Source: Armigeres subalbatus (Eukaryota > Arthropoda > Insecta > Diptera > Culicidae). Taken from it: 64,000 nt of DNA. This document shows, in pieces, positions 30,404 through 45,400 of the stretch (position 1 is its first letter; each line of letters opens with the position of its first letter). Under the pieces are notes generated by a model, which saw only the letters and a list, made by a program, of their open reading frames with translations, did no database searches and was not told the DNA's origin. Location of the stretch: assembly GCF_024139115.2 (NCBI RefSeq), contig NC_085141.1, positions 400,458,659-400,522,658 of the forward strand. The letters run 5' to 3'. The position numbers were made by a program, and so were the translations under genes.

Positions 30404-33400
30404 GTTTGTGAATGTTTTATCATGCAAAATTTTCTATTGGATTATTGATATATTCATTCGCGGATATACATTTTAGGGAACATAAATATTGTAGGTACCA
30501 CCGATCATAAAACAAATCTGCTCTGCTTATTTTTAGTCGCAAAGAAAAATAAGCGCCAGATTAGTAGCGTAACCTCCAGAAAAAAGCTACTTTGATATTT
30601 TTGAAAATGTGACCGCCACGTGTTGGTTTCTGGCCTTTCTGGCAGGGAATGCTTTGATAGCACGTGCTATTCCCAAGTAACCAAAAGTTCCTTTGAAGGT
30701 CTGTCGCTTAATCAGCTCAATCAAGCTGATTGAGCGAAAAAAGTACTTAAAGGAACTTTTGGTTACTTGTTACAATGTTTTACCGCGCATAAAAAAAAAA
30801 TTCAAGCGCCTCCAAAAAAACTACTTTGATGGTTTTAAAATTTTGGCCGCCACGTTGTTGATTATGGCAGTGAGTGCTTTGATAGCACGTGCTTACTGCG
30901 TATAAAATTTACACATCTATAAGAGACAGGCAAGGGAACAGGATTTCAAAAGTTGTCGTTTTTTAGAAAAGATATTTTAGTTACTAGATAAAGATTGTCG
31001 CTTCGGTTTCCTTTGTTCTGCTGTCCGAAACATGTGTGGTACATACCTGTCAAATCGTATGGATTTTCCTTATTTGACATTTAGCTCCCCTATCCTCGCC
31101 AGTAAAAGATGTTTCGGACAGCGACGACAGCGACAATCTTTATCTAGTAACTAAAATATCTTTTTTTTTAGCAATGCACAATGTAAAGTGAAAATTTTAA
31201 ATAAGCTTGTAGTACACAATACAAAAGATATTTTAGTTACTAGATAAAGATTGTCGCTTCGGTTTCCTTTGTTCTGCTGTCCGGAACATGTTGGGTACCA
31301 AGCTGTCAAATCGTATGGTAATCGTATCGTAATACCATCTTTGACAGCTCCCCTATCCTCGCCAGCAAAAGATGTTCCTTTATCTGGTAACTAAAATATC
31401 TTTTCACAATACTACAACTGATGTGATCTGCCCCTGATCGCATATTTGTAACATTTGCATTTTGGTTTATTTTGTGAATCGTTTGTCAATCTTCTCCACA
31501 AACTCAATCATTTCCAGCTTACCACAGACAAGTAAGATAGCAATGTCTATTTTACTGTTGTGGGATTAGATGAAGTAAATTAAGCTTTTTGAACGAATCA
31601 TAGAATTTTTACAAAATGAATAAAAATGCGAGTGTTACAAATATGCGATCATGAGCAGTGATCTCTCACACCAAAAGCTCATAATTAAATACCTATGTTC
31701 AAGGAGTTTTGGATTTTAAGCTGAAAAATGCCTGTTTTTTTTTTACAGAAAGCCAAAAGAAAAGTTGTGGAAGGAAACGATGATAATATTCCGCTGGCGG
31801 AAAAAATGAGACCAGACGACCTGAGAGACTACATAGGACAAGAGCAGATTATTGGAAAAAACACGGTCTTGAGGACGTTGTTTGAGAAAAACACAATACC
31901 CAGTATGATCTTCTGGGGACCCCCGGGATGTGGTAAGACGACGTTGGCACATATCATTGCAACTCATTGCAAGCGACAGGAGAATATGCGTTTCGTCAAA
32001 TTGTCCGCAACGATGAGTGGGGTAAATGATGTCAAAGATGCGGTCAAAGTGGCAAAGAATGAGCTGAGCTTCAAACGTAAGACGATCATGTTCATGGATG
32101 AGATTCATCGCTTCAATAAACTGCAGCAGGACATATTTTTGCCTCACGTGGAAAGTGGCACCATCACGCTGATTGGAGCCACTACGGAGAACCCGTCATT
32201 CAGTTTGAACTCCGCACTGCTGAGTCGTTGCCGAGTGATCGTACTGGAGAAGCTGGGTGTTGACGCGGTGGTGAAGATTCTGGAGCGCGCACTGCCGCAG
32301 TACAAAACTGTGATGTTTATGAACAATAATAGTGTCCCTGACATCCTGAATTTACCTTTCATTCCACGGTAAGTAAATTGCTTTGAATGAGGAAAGAGAG
32401 TTTCCTGTATTTTGGGACTGGTATTTTTTTTTCTAACATCATGCTTGTGGCGGTTTGGTTGAACCACTCTGATGATAGTCCATTTTGCGGAACTTTGGTT
32501 TCGCAAGAACTTCGGGGTTCGAGAGGGTTCGAGTCCCTCCTAGGACCAAAACAAGTGGATTTTTTTATCGCAAATTTCATATCAATTTGTCTATTTCGAA
32601 AAATGTGCTGTGCATATACACAGTCAAGATATTTAACACAAAAATGATTTTCGTACAGCCGAATTGCAATTGGATGAATACTTATCAAAACCGCAATCTG
32701 CTGCTTGTTGTTTCAAGCGCACTACGAATTGAGCGAATCGTTCCTCCTTGAATTGTTTCATTTCGCGGAGACGGTGTCGCTCCAGGGTATGTTGACGAGC
32801 TGGCTGGAAAAAATCGTTCAATTTGTCAATGGCAGTATCGTACCATTTCTTTTCAACTGCCACCAATGGAATTTTATCTGTGTCCGTGAGATTCTCGAAC
32901 ACTCTCTGCAGTTGAGGTCCACCAAGGAACAACAGTTTAGCTCTTTTGAGCCTTTGGTTAAAAATCGAGTGTGCTTCAATATACTATTCTAGCGCACTTT
33001 TCCACGATTTCCACTCAAGATTTAGTTTGGATCGTTCAATTTGCTCGCAACGAAATGGAGGTAATGGCCATATCTCATATTCCATTACTGTAATATTTTA
33101 TAAATATATAATATATATAACAGTATTAATAGGGGGTCCCGTAGCGTAGTTGGCTACACGTTCGCCTTACAAGCGAATGTTCATGGGTTCGATTCCCAGC
33201 CCCTCCACCAAACCCTCGCCAGTCGCCAGATCCCGCAGCCATACGGCCATACGACAACTTGTTCTTCTCGGAGGTATTCCTCCAACGTGACCCGGATAAA
33301 TGGCAATCGAACAATGCAACGATCATTGAATACACGACATGGACAAACGGACACAATGGACTCACTATGAGATGGACTGGCAACGACAACAATAATGGTA

Positions 33401-36400
33401 ATGGAAATCTAAAAATAGATTCTGTGTGGATTCTGTAGAGCAGAATACCACAGTAGATCTCGGCACAGTAGCGGTTAAATAACACAGAGTGCCTAACAAA
33501 TAAATATATAGGAATAAAAAAAATAACAGTATTAAAAAAACCCAGATTAATCCACCTAGCAGTGATGATGCCTTTCTCTTGCATTATAAAATATATTAAA
33601 AGAATCACATTAGAAAGGTCAAAAAAGCTCTTTAGGATCACATTTTTTCGATCATTTTGCATGTTTTTGCATTAGTTGAAATGCATCGCCATCATTTTCG
33701 GAAAAAAAAAAATTTTTTTTTGGTTTTGATTTTGGGAAAAAAAAACAATGATTTTTCAATAATTCCAGAATGCAATGTCCAATCGAGCCAATTTTCAATA
33801 GGAAAACAATGGGACCGCATTCCCCGTCGAATGCAACTTGTTGCGAGTAAAGTTAAGTTCCAAAAAGTGTGTCTACAAAATTTGTACACAGACACACACA
33901 CACATACATACATACACATACAGACATCACCTCAGTTGGTCGAGCTGAGTTGATCGGTATATAACACTATGGGTCTCCGGGCCTTCTATCAAAAGTTCTT
34001 TTTTGAAGCAATCATATAGTCTTTCGGTACAACTTTGTTGTACGAGAAAGGCAAAAACATGCTTGATCATAGGCTAACAAATGTTTTAACCAGTAATATA
34101 ACTCTCAAGCACATACCTTTGTTTATTTTCCATAGCAACAATTTTTTTTCCATGCCTAATCTTTTTTATTGTATGAACTCTCCCAGTTCCGGATAAAATC
34201 TACTTTTCATGGACTCTCCCAGCCCAGGGACAAAATCTAATTGTGGACTCTGCCAACTAGCAATACTTCTTGTATTTCAGTGGAACCTCCCGGTCCTGGA
34301 TCTATTTTTTTACCATTAATATTGGACTCTCCCAGTCCGGGCATTGTCAACGAGTATACAACTCTCATTTCATGGATTTTCTGGATTTTTTTCCATCACA
34401 TTTGCAAAAAAAAATCGCTCAGTATTTGTACTGCTAATAGAACCTTTTTAGAATTTAATTTCCTTGTCTAACTATGTTAGCCTAAGTTTAAACTTTCAAA
34501 ATTTCAGTCTTACCGGAGTTCATCCTCGTCGCCAGATTGTAAAGTCCTTATTTAAAAATGGCCACCTACAGATCTCAATGGTATGACTTACCTACACGTA
34601 TCCACATTCATTTAAATGCATTTATTTGCTTAACTGACATAGATTAAACCAGAAATTAACATTGTTTCGCAATCTTATCGATATCATTGAAAACAGCCTG
34701 AATACATTTAATCTATTTTACTAGCAGTAGTTGAAACAGATACCCTATTTGACCACTTGACACCCCCGAAGACGGAAGCTCAGCTTGTTTTGTCTCATTC
34801 TTATACTGCCCCTATTCGCATAAGCGTCCCATGTCTGTTTTATTCAACTTGAGAAATATGCCGTTGAATTTTTCAAACTCGTTTTACATGGAGAAATTGA
34901 AAAAAAATCTAATAAATCGATAAAACCAGCAATCTTTCTGAAAATTTGGCATAATATTCGTTATCTGTATTCATTGTTATGGAACTATTAAATGGACCAT
35001 AATTATATTTATTTTATGTGCAAAAGTGTATTAAAATCTGGGATGTGACTGTTATGCGAATAAATAGCAAGATGGGACAACACAAGTGGATTTTGATTTT
35101 CAAATTTCTAGAACAAAGCCTATTATTTTATCAGTTTTTCTTAACGATTAGGTCATTTTAAGCTTATATCTGGCAGAAAATCAAAATCGTCAAAAATCGA
35201 CATGGGACTCTTATGCGAATCGCGGCAGTATACAAAAAATATAATAAAATCATCTGTCTTTGAAAAAAAAAAAAATAACCGAATTACATTTTATGAGAAA
35301 AGAAACTTGAACTAGCTCATTGCAGTTGATCTTTATTGAAAAAAATCCCGAGTAAGTTAGAGGAATGTTAAGTAGAGTTGAGCTGCCTGGCTATTGCATA
35401 AAACGAAAAAATACGTTCTAGGCTAGTCTAGTCTACACATACACAAACAGTTCATGAAAGAATCCTGGAAAGTGATAGACTCGACAACATCTATCACTTT
35501 TCTTGTCAATATTTATATTTGAAGCACATCATAAATGTAGTTCAAACGTAAAAGCGACTAGGCCTACTATGCATTGTTGTTAGAAATACCTGTAAAAATC
35601 AATCCTTAACTAAAAAACCCTGATTAATCCACCTAGCGGTGATGATGCCTTTCTCGCTCGTTCAAAATAGTTGATAAACATATATGAAAAGTCTAAAATA
35701 ACAATTGGTGAATAAGACTTATTTTTCACATTTATTTATACCAGATGAACCGGCCTAGGGTCGAAGATCTCGTAAATAAAGATAGATTGAATTGAAAATT
35801 CACATTTGTTATATAATTGCTGCCGGATGCAATTTGTTGCAAATCGGATGAGGTTAAGTCCCGGATGAGGTTAAGTGCCCGGAAAATGTGATGAGGTTGT
35901 GCAATTGCACAAATCGAGTTTCAGGCATAGTATAAAAAATTGTATCACAGATCACTCTTTACAGGTAAACGATTCAAGCACAAAATCTGATAGAAAACGC
36001 GTGACAGAGCTAGTGTTACCAAAATCAGCATTCTTGAGCTCATATTGTGCAATACTTTATATCGTAATGATAACATATATCGGAAAATCGAAAATCGTTG
36101 TTTACCTTCGTGTAATTTGTTATGGATTATAGCAAGGCTGTTTTCGATCATTTAGTAATATAGTTTCGATAATTTAGTAGTTTGTCAATAACTTATTCCA
36201 GAGGTTAAATTTCAAAAGTAATATGTGTAGGACATCTAGAGCGAAGGTTTTTACAACTCTGCCTAATTGTTGTTTCTATTGCACTGATAACAGAGTTATA
36301 GCGCTAGTTGCAGTAACTTATTATACAGACTGATCGAAATTTTGTTATCATTTAGTATTAGTAACTAGTGCTTTAACTCTGTTATTAGTTGAATTAAAAC

Positions 36401-39400
36401 AACAAACTATTAGGCAGAGCTGAAGAAAAATAATCGCACTAGAACTCTGCTGTAACACGTTTTGACATTTAACCTCTGGAATGAGTCATTGTAGTTTGTC
36501 AATTATCGAACTAAGACTATTAAATTATCTAAAACATACTTGGATTATAGAAAAGTTTGAATACTTTTTCTACTGACTTCCAAAAATAGAAAATTTTCTC
36601 CGAAGCCTACCAAAACTCATTTTCTCCTACATCATCCGAGTGCTTTTTATTTGAATTCTTATAACAGACATGCTGTCACTATGAACGGGGTTCCAATTAT
36701 TTGGTCTAGCGAAGTCCAAGATTTAGGACTTATGTATAGCATGAATGAATTAACTATCAAAAACCACACAGAAGGTATGCAAGCAAAAAGGTACAAAAAT
36801 AGTAAGTGAATATTCATAGAAAATCAAAATCTTAAAATATTTTTTTGATTTACAAACTAATTGTTAGGCCAGCCATGTTTTACATATACTGTGCCAATAT
36901 AGGTTATTTGCTGCAACGCCAGGAAGAATGCATTTACAGAGGATTCAAAATAAAATGTTGAAATTGATTATGAAGTTGCTTCCCTGCGCACCAAAACAAT
37001 AAGAATATCACATGTGACTTATTTGAATGAAATGACACAAAAGCACCTGACGTAAACTCAATCGTACCGTTTTGACTCAAATCCCGAACATGACTTATAT
37101 TCCGATATACCTAACTAAACTTTTTATCGGTTCAGATTATATGCCACCAAACCAAAGCACAGCCCTCGGTGCGTTACCGCACGTATGCACGCACAAGCAG
37201 CCTACGTCTTGATGTAGTGAAATAGTTATTTATTGCAAATCACGTAGCCTCTTGTTCTTCGACCACTGATATTTCAAGAAACAAAGATGGCTCAGTGGTA
37301 ACGTGATAGGCTCTCATCCAGAGGATTTATGTTCGATCCTCGTGTAAGCCATCTTTTTTTCAAAACTCATATTTTCTAGGTGTGTATTGTTTATATTTAT
37401 ATTCATGACATTTCTATAATTGAATCCATCTGATTATTTGGAATATTTGAAAGAATTCAGGTCTGAACTTTAGATGATGGAGGTAGGAAATGAAACAAAA
37501 ATACATAAGTTGAGAATCGATATGTACTCAACAGTTTTCTTTAATGATTGTTAGCAGAAACAAAATAGCTTTTGATTTATCTTGGTAGTAATCAAACTTG
37601 ACCACCGAGTTTCAGTAGACAGTAAACATAAGTAGGAAATTATATTCTATTGCTTCAATGCACAAAAGAAAATATGCTTTACTGAATAGAAAAGACATAT
37701 TTATTCAATAAAATTAGAAGCTTGCGAGTTTATGGTGCAGCAGACGCTATATCCAAGGAATTGAGACCGGGGATTTCCCTCTGCGCGTTATTTCCGCGGA
37801 GCTATCCAAAATTTTCTTTTTTCCGTAATACATACTCATGAACCAGTTTCCCCAAATCTCATTTGCTCGGTCAACATTCAACCCACCTGAGCTAAAAATA
37901 GAACATTGCCGCACGCAATGCGATGTGTGTTGGTGATGCTTCCTTCGGCAATATTCATCCGACGGCAGGAGACTGAAGCGAATGCGCATGCGTCCCGCGT
38001 CTTCCCACACACCAGCTGCGCTCCCATATGCTGATTGAACGCCACAAAGAATTATGCATGCATATACTTAAGGTGGTTATACAACAAAGCCACAAATCGG
38101 CCATCTTGGAAACCACGTGCTTTTTCTAGCGATTTTTCAAGAGCACAAATTCAGAGAACCACAACGTCCATGGGGATGGAACATCCGTAGATCGTTTGCT
38201 TACTTATGCTAAACAATCGACTTTAATTTCAGCATTGTACGAACATTATTACGCTAGATTTGAACTTTTGATAATAGGAGTAGAAAACCGTGTGGTGAAT
38301 TTAAAATTCACCACATGGCTTGATTGTATAATCACCTTAAAAATAAAACAGAAGCACGGCTTGCCGCTGATGCTACGATGGTTAAGCCGACCGATCCACA
38401 GTGGCGGAAACCCAGACAAAACCCAAAACAAATCGTTCTTTCGTGAAGCTGATATTATTTTAATTTTGCACATTTAGTCAATGATAATTCCTCAATTTGT
38501 TAATTGTAGTTGGTAAATTTAATTTTTGGTGACTTGGTTCAAGTTGATGGTGTAACATATATGTATGGGAAAATTAAATTTAACTAAATTTTGTATCGGG
38601 AAAGATTCGGAAAGAACTGATATGATGCATTGAAACATATATTTTGTCACTTAACAGTGGTTAGTTTGGCGAATTGCGCCTTGCTGCACCAAAGCGGGAA
38701 ATTTACTGTTTCAAGGTTAGAATTAAGACGCTGCTCTGATCCTAAGTCTTGGGCTTTGGATAGCATAGCATATGTCGGATAACTATTCAAATTTCGAAAT
38801 GAATTCAGCGTTACAAAATTACTGTTGCTAAATTTTAAGCGCAATCGTAGGTTTAGTCGAGCATTTGCATTTGTAACCACCACTGCGCGACGGCACATTG
38901 CCATTCCTTCTTTTAGGCGCATTCGAACGGGAAAGCGTTGAACGTGTTAAACAAAGCACGATGCTTTTTGAAATTGCTATATGACGACTGAGGAGTATTT
39001 ACAGGCTGTTATATAGGGTATTTGTGCTTTTCTTAGCGCTTAATAACAATAAGACATGAGAAAAGTTATGTCTAACGTTTAGCACACAAGAGGATTTTTA
39101 ATTATTGAACGGATATCCTATCGTAAAAAGGTCACCCCAAATTACTATTTAGTAATTTGCATAGGGCACCCGTAACCTGAGCGGTTCTTATTGATACTTC
39201 CCATTATTATACACATATGTGTCTACTAGTTTGGATTGGATGTAATTATGCAATTATACCAATATAATTTTGCATTAACATCCTCGAATCAATAGTGAAT
39301 CTACTTGTATCTCAATTAAAGTAACAGCGTATCCAAGCGATTTCAATAGTTTATCTATTAGAGCATCATTACTGGGCGTGAGTGTTTTGATCATCCTCGC

Positions 39401-42400
39401 AACGCTGTCATTTTAGTTTAGTCACTCTTTTTCGCACTGGTCACTATTTTCGGTTATCATTTTGGTGGCTGCTTTCCGTACAGGTGACGTTTAATAATTC
39501 ATCAAATAGCAGCGCTGTTATCGCGCTACCAAATTTGATCACCTGTCCACTGCGCTACTGTTTTAGCAGCGCGTTTAGTAGCGTCCGGAAAAGTGTCAAG
39601 TAATGATACTGCGCTGCCAAACGGCTTATACTCACCACCGGCAAACTTGCTCTAAGTTAATGTATTGAAACTGTATATTTTAATAACCAACGGTAAAAGC
39701 TAATATTTTTTTCTAGATCCATTAATACTTCCAGTATACACTCAAAATAATCCAAACGTCAATGTTACGTGAAAACATAAGTGGCTTTTTTCCATCATAC
39801 TTTTCACGTAGCAGCTACGTGCATCGAAGGTGACAAATGAACTCGTGAACTCTTATCATGTTACTGGAGTATCACATAATAGCTACGTGACTTCCGGTGG
39901 CATCAAAGTTATGTTCTGATAAAAAGTAAATGGTGTTTTGGTGATCATTATGGATATTTAATTTGTATTTCAAGGTATTTTTCTTTAGCTATTATTATTC
40001 AATTAAAATAAGTCAAGAACTTTGTAGCATAAAATATATTTAATACACATCAAAAACGAAACAAATGTGTAGCTTCTCCGTCACTGCCATTTCATCGGTG
40101 TTATGGTGTGCTATTTGCCTCAAACGGTAGTAACTTTGGATTTCTACAAAAAGATGAGAAAAAATATTTCATTTATGTACATCTGCATTAGTTATGTTGT
40201 ACATACCTTTGTTCAATTTCTGCAGATTTAAGAAGTTAAGTAGACATGGCTTGTTCTACTAACAATCGATATGGTTGGTTTGCTGTACGAAAACCACTTG
40301 TTTTTCTAAGTTAATTTTCGACTTCTTTATTAGAAGTCAATCAGAAATGGCAGCGAACAACAGCACCTAGTGAACTAAAATAGTGAATGAATACTGAGAA
40401 CATCTACGTGATTTCCACGTGACATACATAGGGCCCCACAATAACAATTACTGGTCTTCAATTTGTTTTCTATCTAAGGTCTAATGATTGTTACCTTCGA
40501 CAGATGAAGTCAGGAGAAAGTTCATTCTGTCTGATCTACGTGATTTTCCAGGTGGCATTGAAGTGTGGATTATTTTGAGTGTAGGAATCGGTACCCTAGC
40601 AGGATAAACTTTGATGCTTATAGAGGTAATGAATATATGCCCAATTCGATGATTTATATTTGTATGTATCTTGCAATATGCTATGTGTATTGCTGGTGCT
40701 GTGGTGTAGTAGCCGCTTCCCGATTAACCTAACCTAACTCGCGTAGCAGAAATTTGTTTATCCAGTGTGCAATCGATCGTGTTGATGCTGATCATGGAGA
40801 ACATGTTGGAGAACGCGAAGTGATTAAACTAATGTCTGCATCGAAGAGCACAAAATTATTTAGTATTGTAATAGAAGTGTGCGCCGGTTCGATATTCGTC
40901 AGCGGCAGCGTTTGTCAGAATTTTGGTCGGCGGCGGCGACGTTTTCGGCATCACGCCGAAAGCCTTTTAAGCCGGTGGCGGCGGCGTGAATGGGCGTAGC
41001 GATTTTTTTATTACGTTTTTCAAGAAAAAATTTTTTTTTTGATTTTTTCGGAATGCTTTCAAGATTTTTATTTTCAAAGAAAGAATCTTTCGCATGAAAA
41101 AATTAATGAAGTTCCCTATAAAATACTATAAGTTTTTTCTAAATCTGGAAATTATTTTCGAATTTTCCACGGGAACTACTTTGAGGTTTCGAGAAATCTA
41201 AGAAGAAATCCAAGAGAAGCTCTTTTGAATTCACAAAAAAATTGTTTTGAATTTCAACATACAATTCGTCGCAATTTACATTAGAAACTTCAGAATTTCC
41301 ACGAAAAATTGTTCTTAACTTTTAGAAGAAAAAAAAAAAGAAACTTCGGAAATTCACGGAAATTTTCTGTTGAGTATTATTTGAAATCTACCCAAACAAT
41401 TCTTTATAATTGTAAGAGAGACTGGTAGAATGGGTGTTTTAACGTTGGCTTTCTCAGTCTAGAATAATGAAGACAACTAGTTTGACATGGCCAATAATAA
41501 AACAGAGAGAGAGACTCTAAGACTCTAAGAAGTTTTCAAGGAAAATTCTCTGGGATATTCACGAGAAGTTCTCTGGAACGTTAAAGGGAAACTACTTAAG
41601 AATTTTGTGCGAAGGATTGCTCAAAATGTAGAATTCAATAAAAAAATCTTTGGAGTTCAACAGAAAATAGTTCGCAATTTTTTTGGACTTTTACAGGACA
41701 TTTTTTGTACAATAGACGTTCGATAACTGGAAGTCATTTAACTACAATGCTGCTGCAATTCGATAGTTACATCAGTTTTGCAGTTATCGGACAGCTGAAC
41801 TTCAAAATCGATTATAGCTGCATTGCACTGCACAATCAGGTGCACTTCTGTTGCATCTGATGTCGTCTGACAATCATTTGACGTCTAGAATGCGTCACAG
41901 TTATCGAACGGCCTGTGCTAACTGAAACGAAAACATATTGCATTTATCGAACGACTTGTGTATTGTCCAAGGCTATTCGGCCGAAAATATCGTTTGGGCC
42001 AATAGGTCATACTGCCAAATGTCAATAACTGAACGGGTAATTTAGTTAAAAATATATATCCGTTTGGCCTAATAACCGAAATTTCGTAACTGTCGTGAAT
42101 TCCGCTTTAGATTTCATCCCGGAATTCCATCTCTACTTTTTAAGTCGATACCGACCTTTAAGCCAAAAGTCATCTAACCAAATCCCATTAAGCCGAATTG
42201 ATGCAAACTGTTATCAGGTCGAAAATGGTTTGACCGAAAGCGACATACAGCTGAAAAACCCAGATTAATCCACCTAGCGTTGGTGGTGCCTTTCTCGCAT
42301 TTAGTTAAGACACCAACCTTATATGGGGTTTATATGGTCCGATGTACCATTTTCTTCATAACTTTTAAACGCAATGGCTGATCGTTATAAAATTCAAAAT

Positions 42401-45400
42401 CAACAAGGCTTTGTACCCTGTGGAATGAAACTTGTTGCGAGAAAATCGGTTAAGGATTACTATACGAAAAGTTGTTCAATGTTTTTATAGCTTTATACAT
42501 ACACACGGACAGACAGACATGGGCTGGAAAAAAATCATTTAACCGAATAGATCATTTGACCGAAAATGCCGTTTGATAGGAATGGTCATTGGTCATTTGG
42601 CCCGGAAATGTCCTTTCTGACCTATTCAGCTAAACGCCATTTTGGCAAAATGATAAATTCACGGCACATTTCAAAGAAGGTTGCATAAAGGACATTGTTG
42701 GGCCAAATGGCTCGTTCTGCCAAATGACAACCCAGACAACCGAGCATCGCATAAGAATGCAGGATTCAAATCGTTTACCGATCCAAATTTCATCAAAATC
42801 GCATTGTGGTGCACAGATAATAAGTTTATATCCGGCACAGTAGGTTATTTTACGAGTTTATTTCAGTTTCATTTGTTGACATCCCATATTCTAGCAAACA
42901 CACTCAAATTAAATCGGATTTTCTGTCAAGCAGACCTTGTTATCACAAACTATATCGCAATGTATAACAAACAAACTCGCTTAAAAATCGTGGCATTACC
43001 GTGCATGGTCGGATAAGAAATATACATATATCGCCTTTACTTTTGTACGAAAAAAAAAAACGTTTTCGCGACTAGTATATGATTAGTTTGTGCACTTAGG
43101 CATCGCATAACAGAAAAACAATTCTGGGAATTCTTACCGAAAGTCGTTTTTGATCAGATGATCTATTCGGTTGAATGACTTTTTCGGCCAAACGACATTT
43201 TTAGCCAAATGACCTGTTAGGGCCAACATCTTTTTACAAGTCCGGCCAAATGTTCCTTTTCGCTGTACGTCAATTTTGGCCAACCAGTATTAACCTGATA
43301 ACAGTTTCCGTTAAACTTTCAGTTTTGCTAAATGGTACTTAGCTGGATGTTTTTTGGTCTTAAGGCCAGTATCGACTTGAAAGTAAAGAGGCTACGGAAT
43401 TTTGTTCAATGGTCAATTGACAAAAAGTCCATTTGGATAAACGAGCGGTTATTTTTGACAATATTACCCGTTCAGTCAAATGGCCCATTCTGTCAAAAAT
43501 CCTTTTCGGCTAAACGGCATTTTCGGCCAACGATCGTTTCGGCCAGACGACCTGTTAGGGTAAACGGCTTTTCGGCCAAATTACCAGTTTACCGCTCAAT
43601 AATTTCTTATCGAAAATAGAAAGAATTTTCTGCAGAAATCAAAAAAATCCTTTAAAATTAACAACTTATTCGTTGTTTTAAAGTTGACTAGGCCAAACTA
43701 GCCATCTAGTGATGAACTAAACCATGCAAAAAATCACAAAAATCGCTCAACAGAAACTCAATTGGAACTTTCTATGGATATTCTGAATATCCTGTAGAAA
43801 TTTGGAACAGCTTCCCGTGAAAACTCTGAAGAGATTCTCATGTAAATTCCAAACAATTTTCCTTGGTAAATCCAAAGGTAATTCCAAAGAGATCTCGAAA
43901 ATTGTAATTCATGTCTCAAGTCCGAAAATAATTTCCAAATAAATATTTTGGAAAAACTTGAAGAATTGGATGTTCATAAAATGTTTGAGGTTACAAAAAT
44001 TTCTCCCGTTAATCTTGAAAATATCCAAAATGACCAATTCAGCCGAACGACACTTTCGACCGAATATCCATTTCGGTCAAATGGCTCCTTTCGGCCTAAC
44101 TGCTATTTCTACTACTACTGCTTGTGGTCTTCGGCCAAATGGCTGTCTGCCGAACGACTCTTCAAGTTCAATTTCAATGATATGTTTTTTATTTCAGCGG
44201 GAGATTCTTCGCAATTTTTACACAAAATTATCAGCCTAGTTTTTTTTACGCAGAGCTTTCCGAAATTTTAACAAGAAATTGTATGGAATTTTCATGAAAA
44301 TCATTGACATCTTCACGAAAAATTATCTGAGATCTATCAGTAAATTATACGGAACTTCCACTGAATCTTCTGAATTTGCACAGAAAGTTTTGCGGAATTC
44401 TTCAAATTTTAATTCAGCGTGAAAAATTATAGATCAGTGGCGTGGAAAATTTAAAACCGGCGGCGCGCCGATGCAAACATGTCGGCGGCATGTTAAAAAC
44501 TGACTCTAAAAAGCTTATTAAACGAAGCACATTGATCTTGCGTTAGATTGATTTAAAACACAGTTTTCGTCATCTTGTTTTCAAAATAACTTCGTTTACA
44601 ATAAATATTTAGTCGTTTACCAAAGGGCTTCACATGAATTACCTTCTCAACTAACCAACGATTCCTCTCCCGAAGCCCTCACGGAGATGCAGAGCATTCC
44701 TCGGTCTCTTATAACAAAGAGTGTTAAACTAATTTTCCGATCCTAATCGTAAATTAACAGTAAGGAGCTTCGTTAGGTATTGGTCATGAATTGGAAACTC
44801 TGAAGCAAGTATACAATAAGAATAACTTTTTTAATTGATAATTAATAAATTAATAATTTAATTACATTTCCCAAGAATATTATGTAATTAATGAGCTGTG
44901 CTTATTTGATGTTTCTCGGCCAATTATGATTAGCAACTAGGATGTGTACAGTTAACCCAGCTAAGCTCTTCTTTGACTATTTGCACAAAACGTAAGGAAC
45001 TTTGCAGATTTATGGGCATCCAGAACGGGTTGAAAGATCATTAAAATTGCTCATACTGACCATAACAGCTGTTCTCATATGGCAAGGACACACAGACAAT
45101 AGCTTAATTCGTCCAGCTGATTGTATATAAGGCTATGGATCTGTGAAATTCAATCTGAAATACATATCTTTATGCATTTTAGAAAGGTGCACAAGATTCT
45201 TCTAATGAGCAAAAGTATGTTATATATATGTGGACGAATAAGAAGGAATATGTTTTGGCTGTTGCACCCTTTTCAAATATTGGTCTAGTAATACCAATTC
45301 TCTATCTGCGTATACGCCTGGCAGATGTGGATACATAATTGAGTGTCCCACTAAATAAAAAAAAATCTAAGCATTCATTTTCAAATTTTTACTTAGCTCA

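Larger units (their letters stand above)
30404..31748 (+). other. WRNIP1 intron 1 (1345 bp)
   Basis: Donor GTTTGTG, acceptor TTTTTTTTTACAG. It holds a direct-repeat pair around a foldback hairpin, two copies of an 8-bp-duplication MITE and one copy of another MITE family, listed separately. Confidence 0.9.

Noticed and set aside
30674..30769. Hairpin as a microRNA precursor
   Set aside because: The arms match those of a foldback element end to end and sit within a duplicated repeat; no asymmetry of conservation suggests a mature miRNA.
33126..33662. 178-codon minus-strand frame across the SINE
   Set aside because: It spans the SINE and the start of the HINE-like element, so it crosses two unrelated insertions and cannot be a gene.
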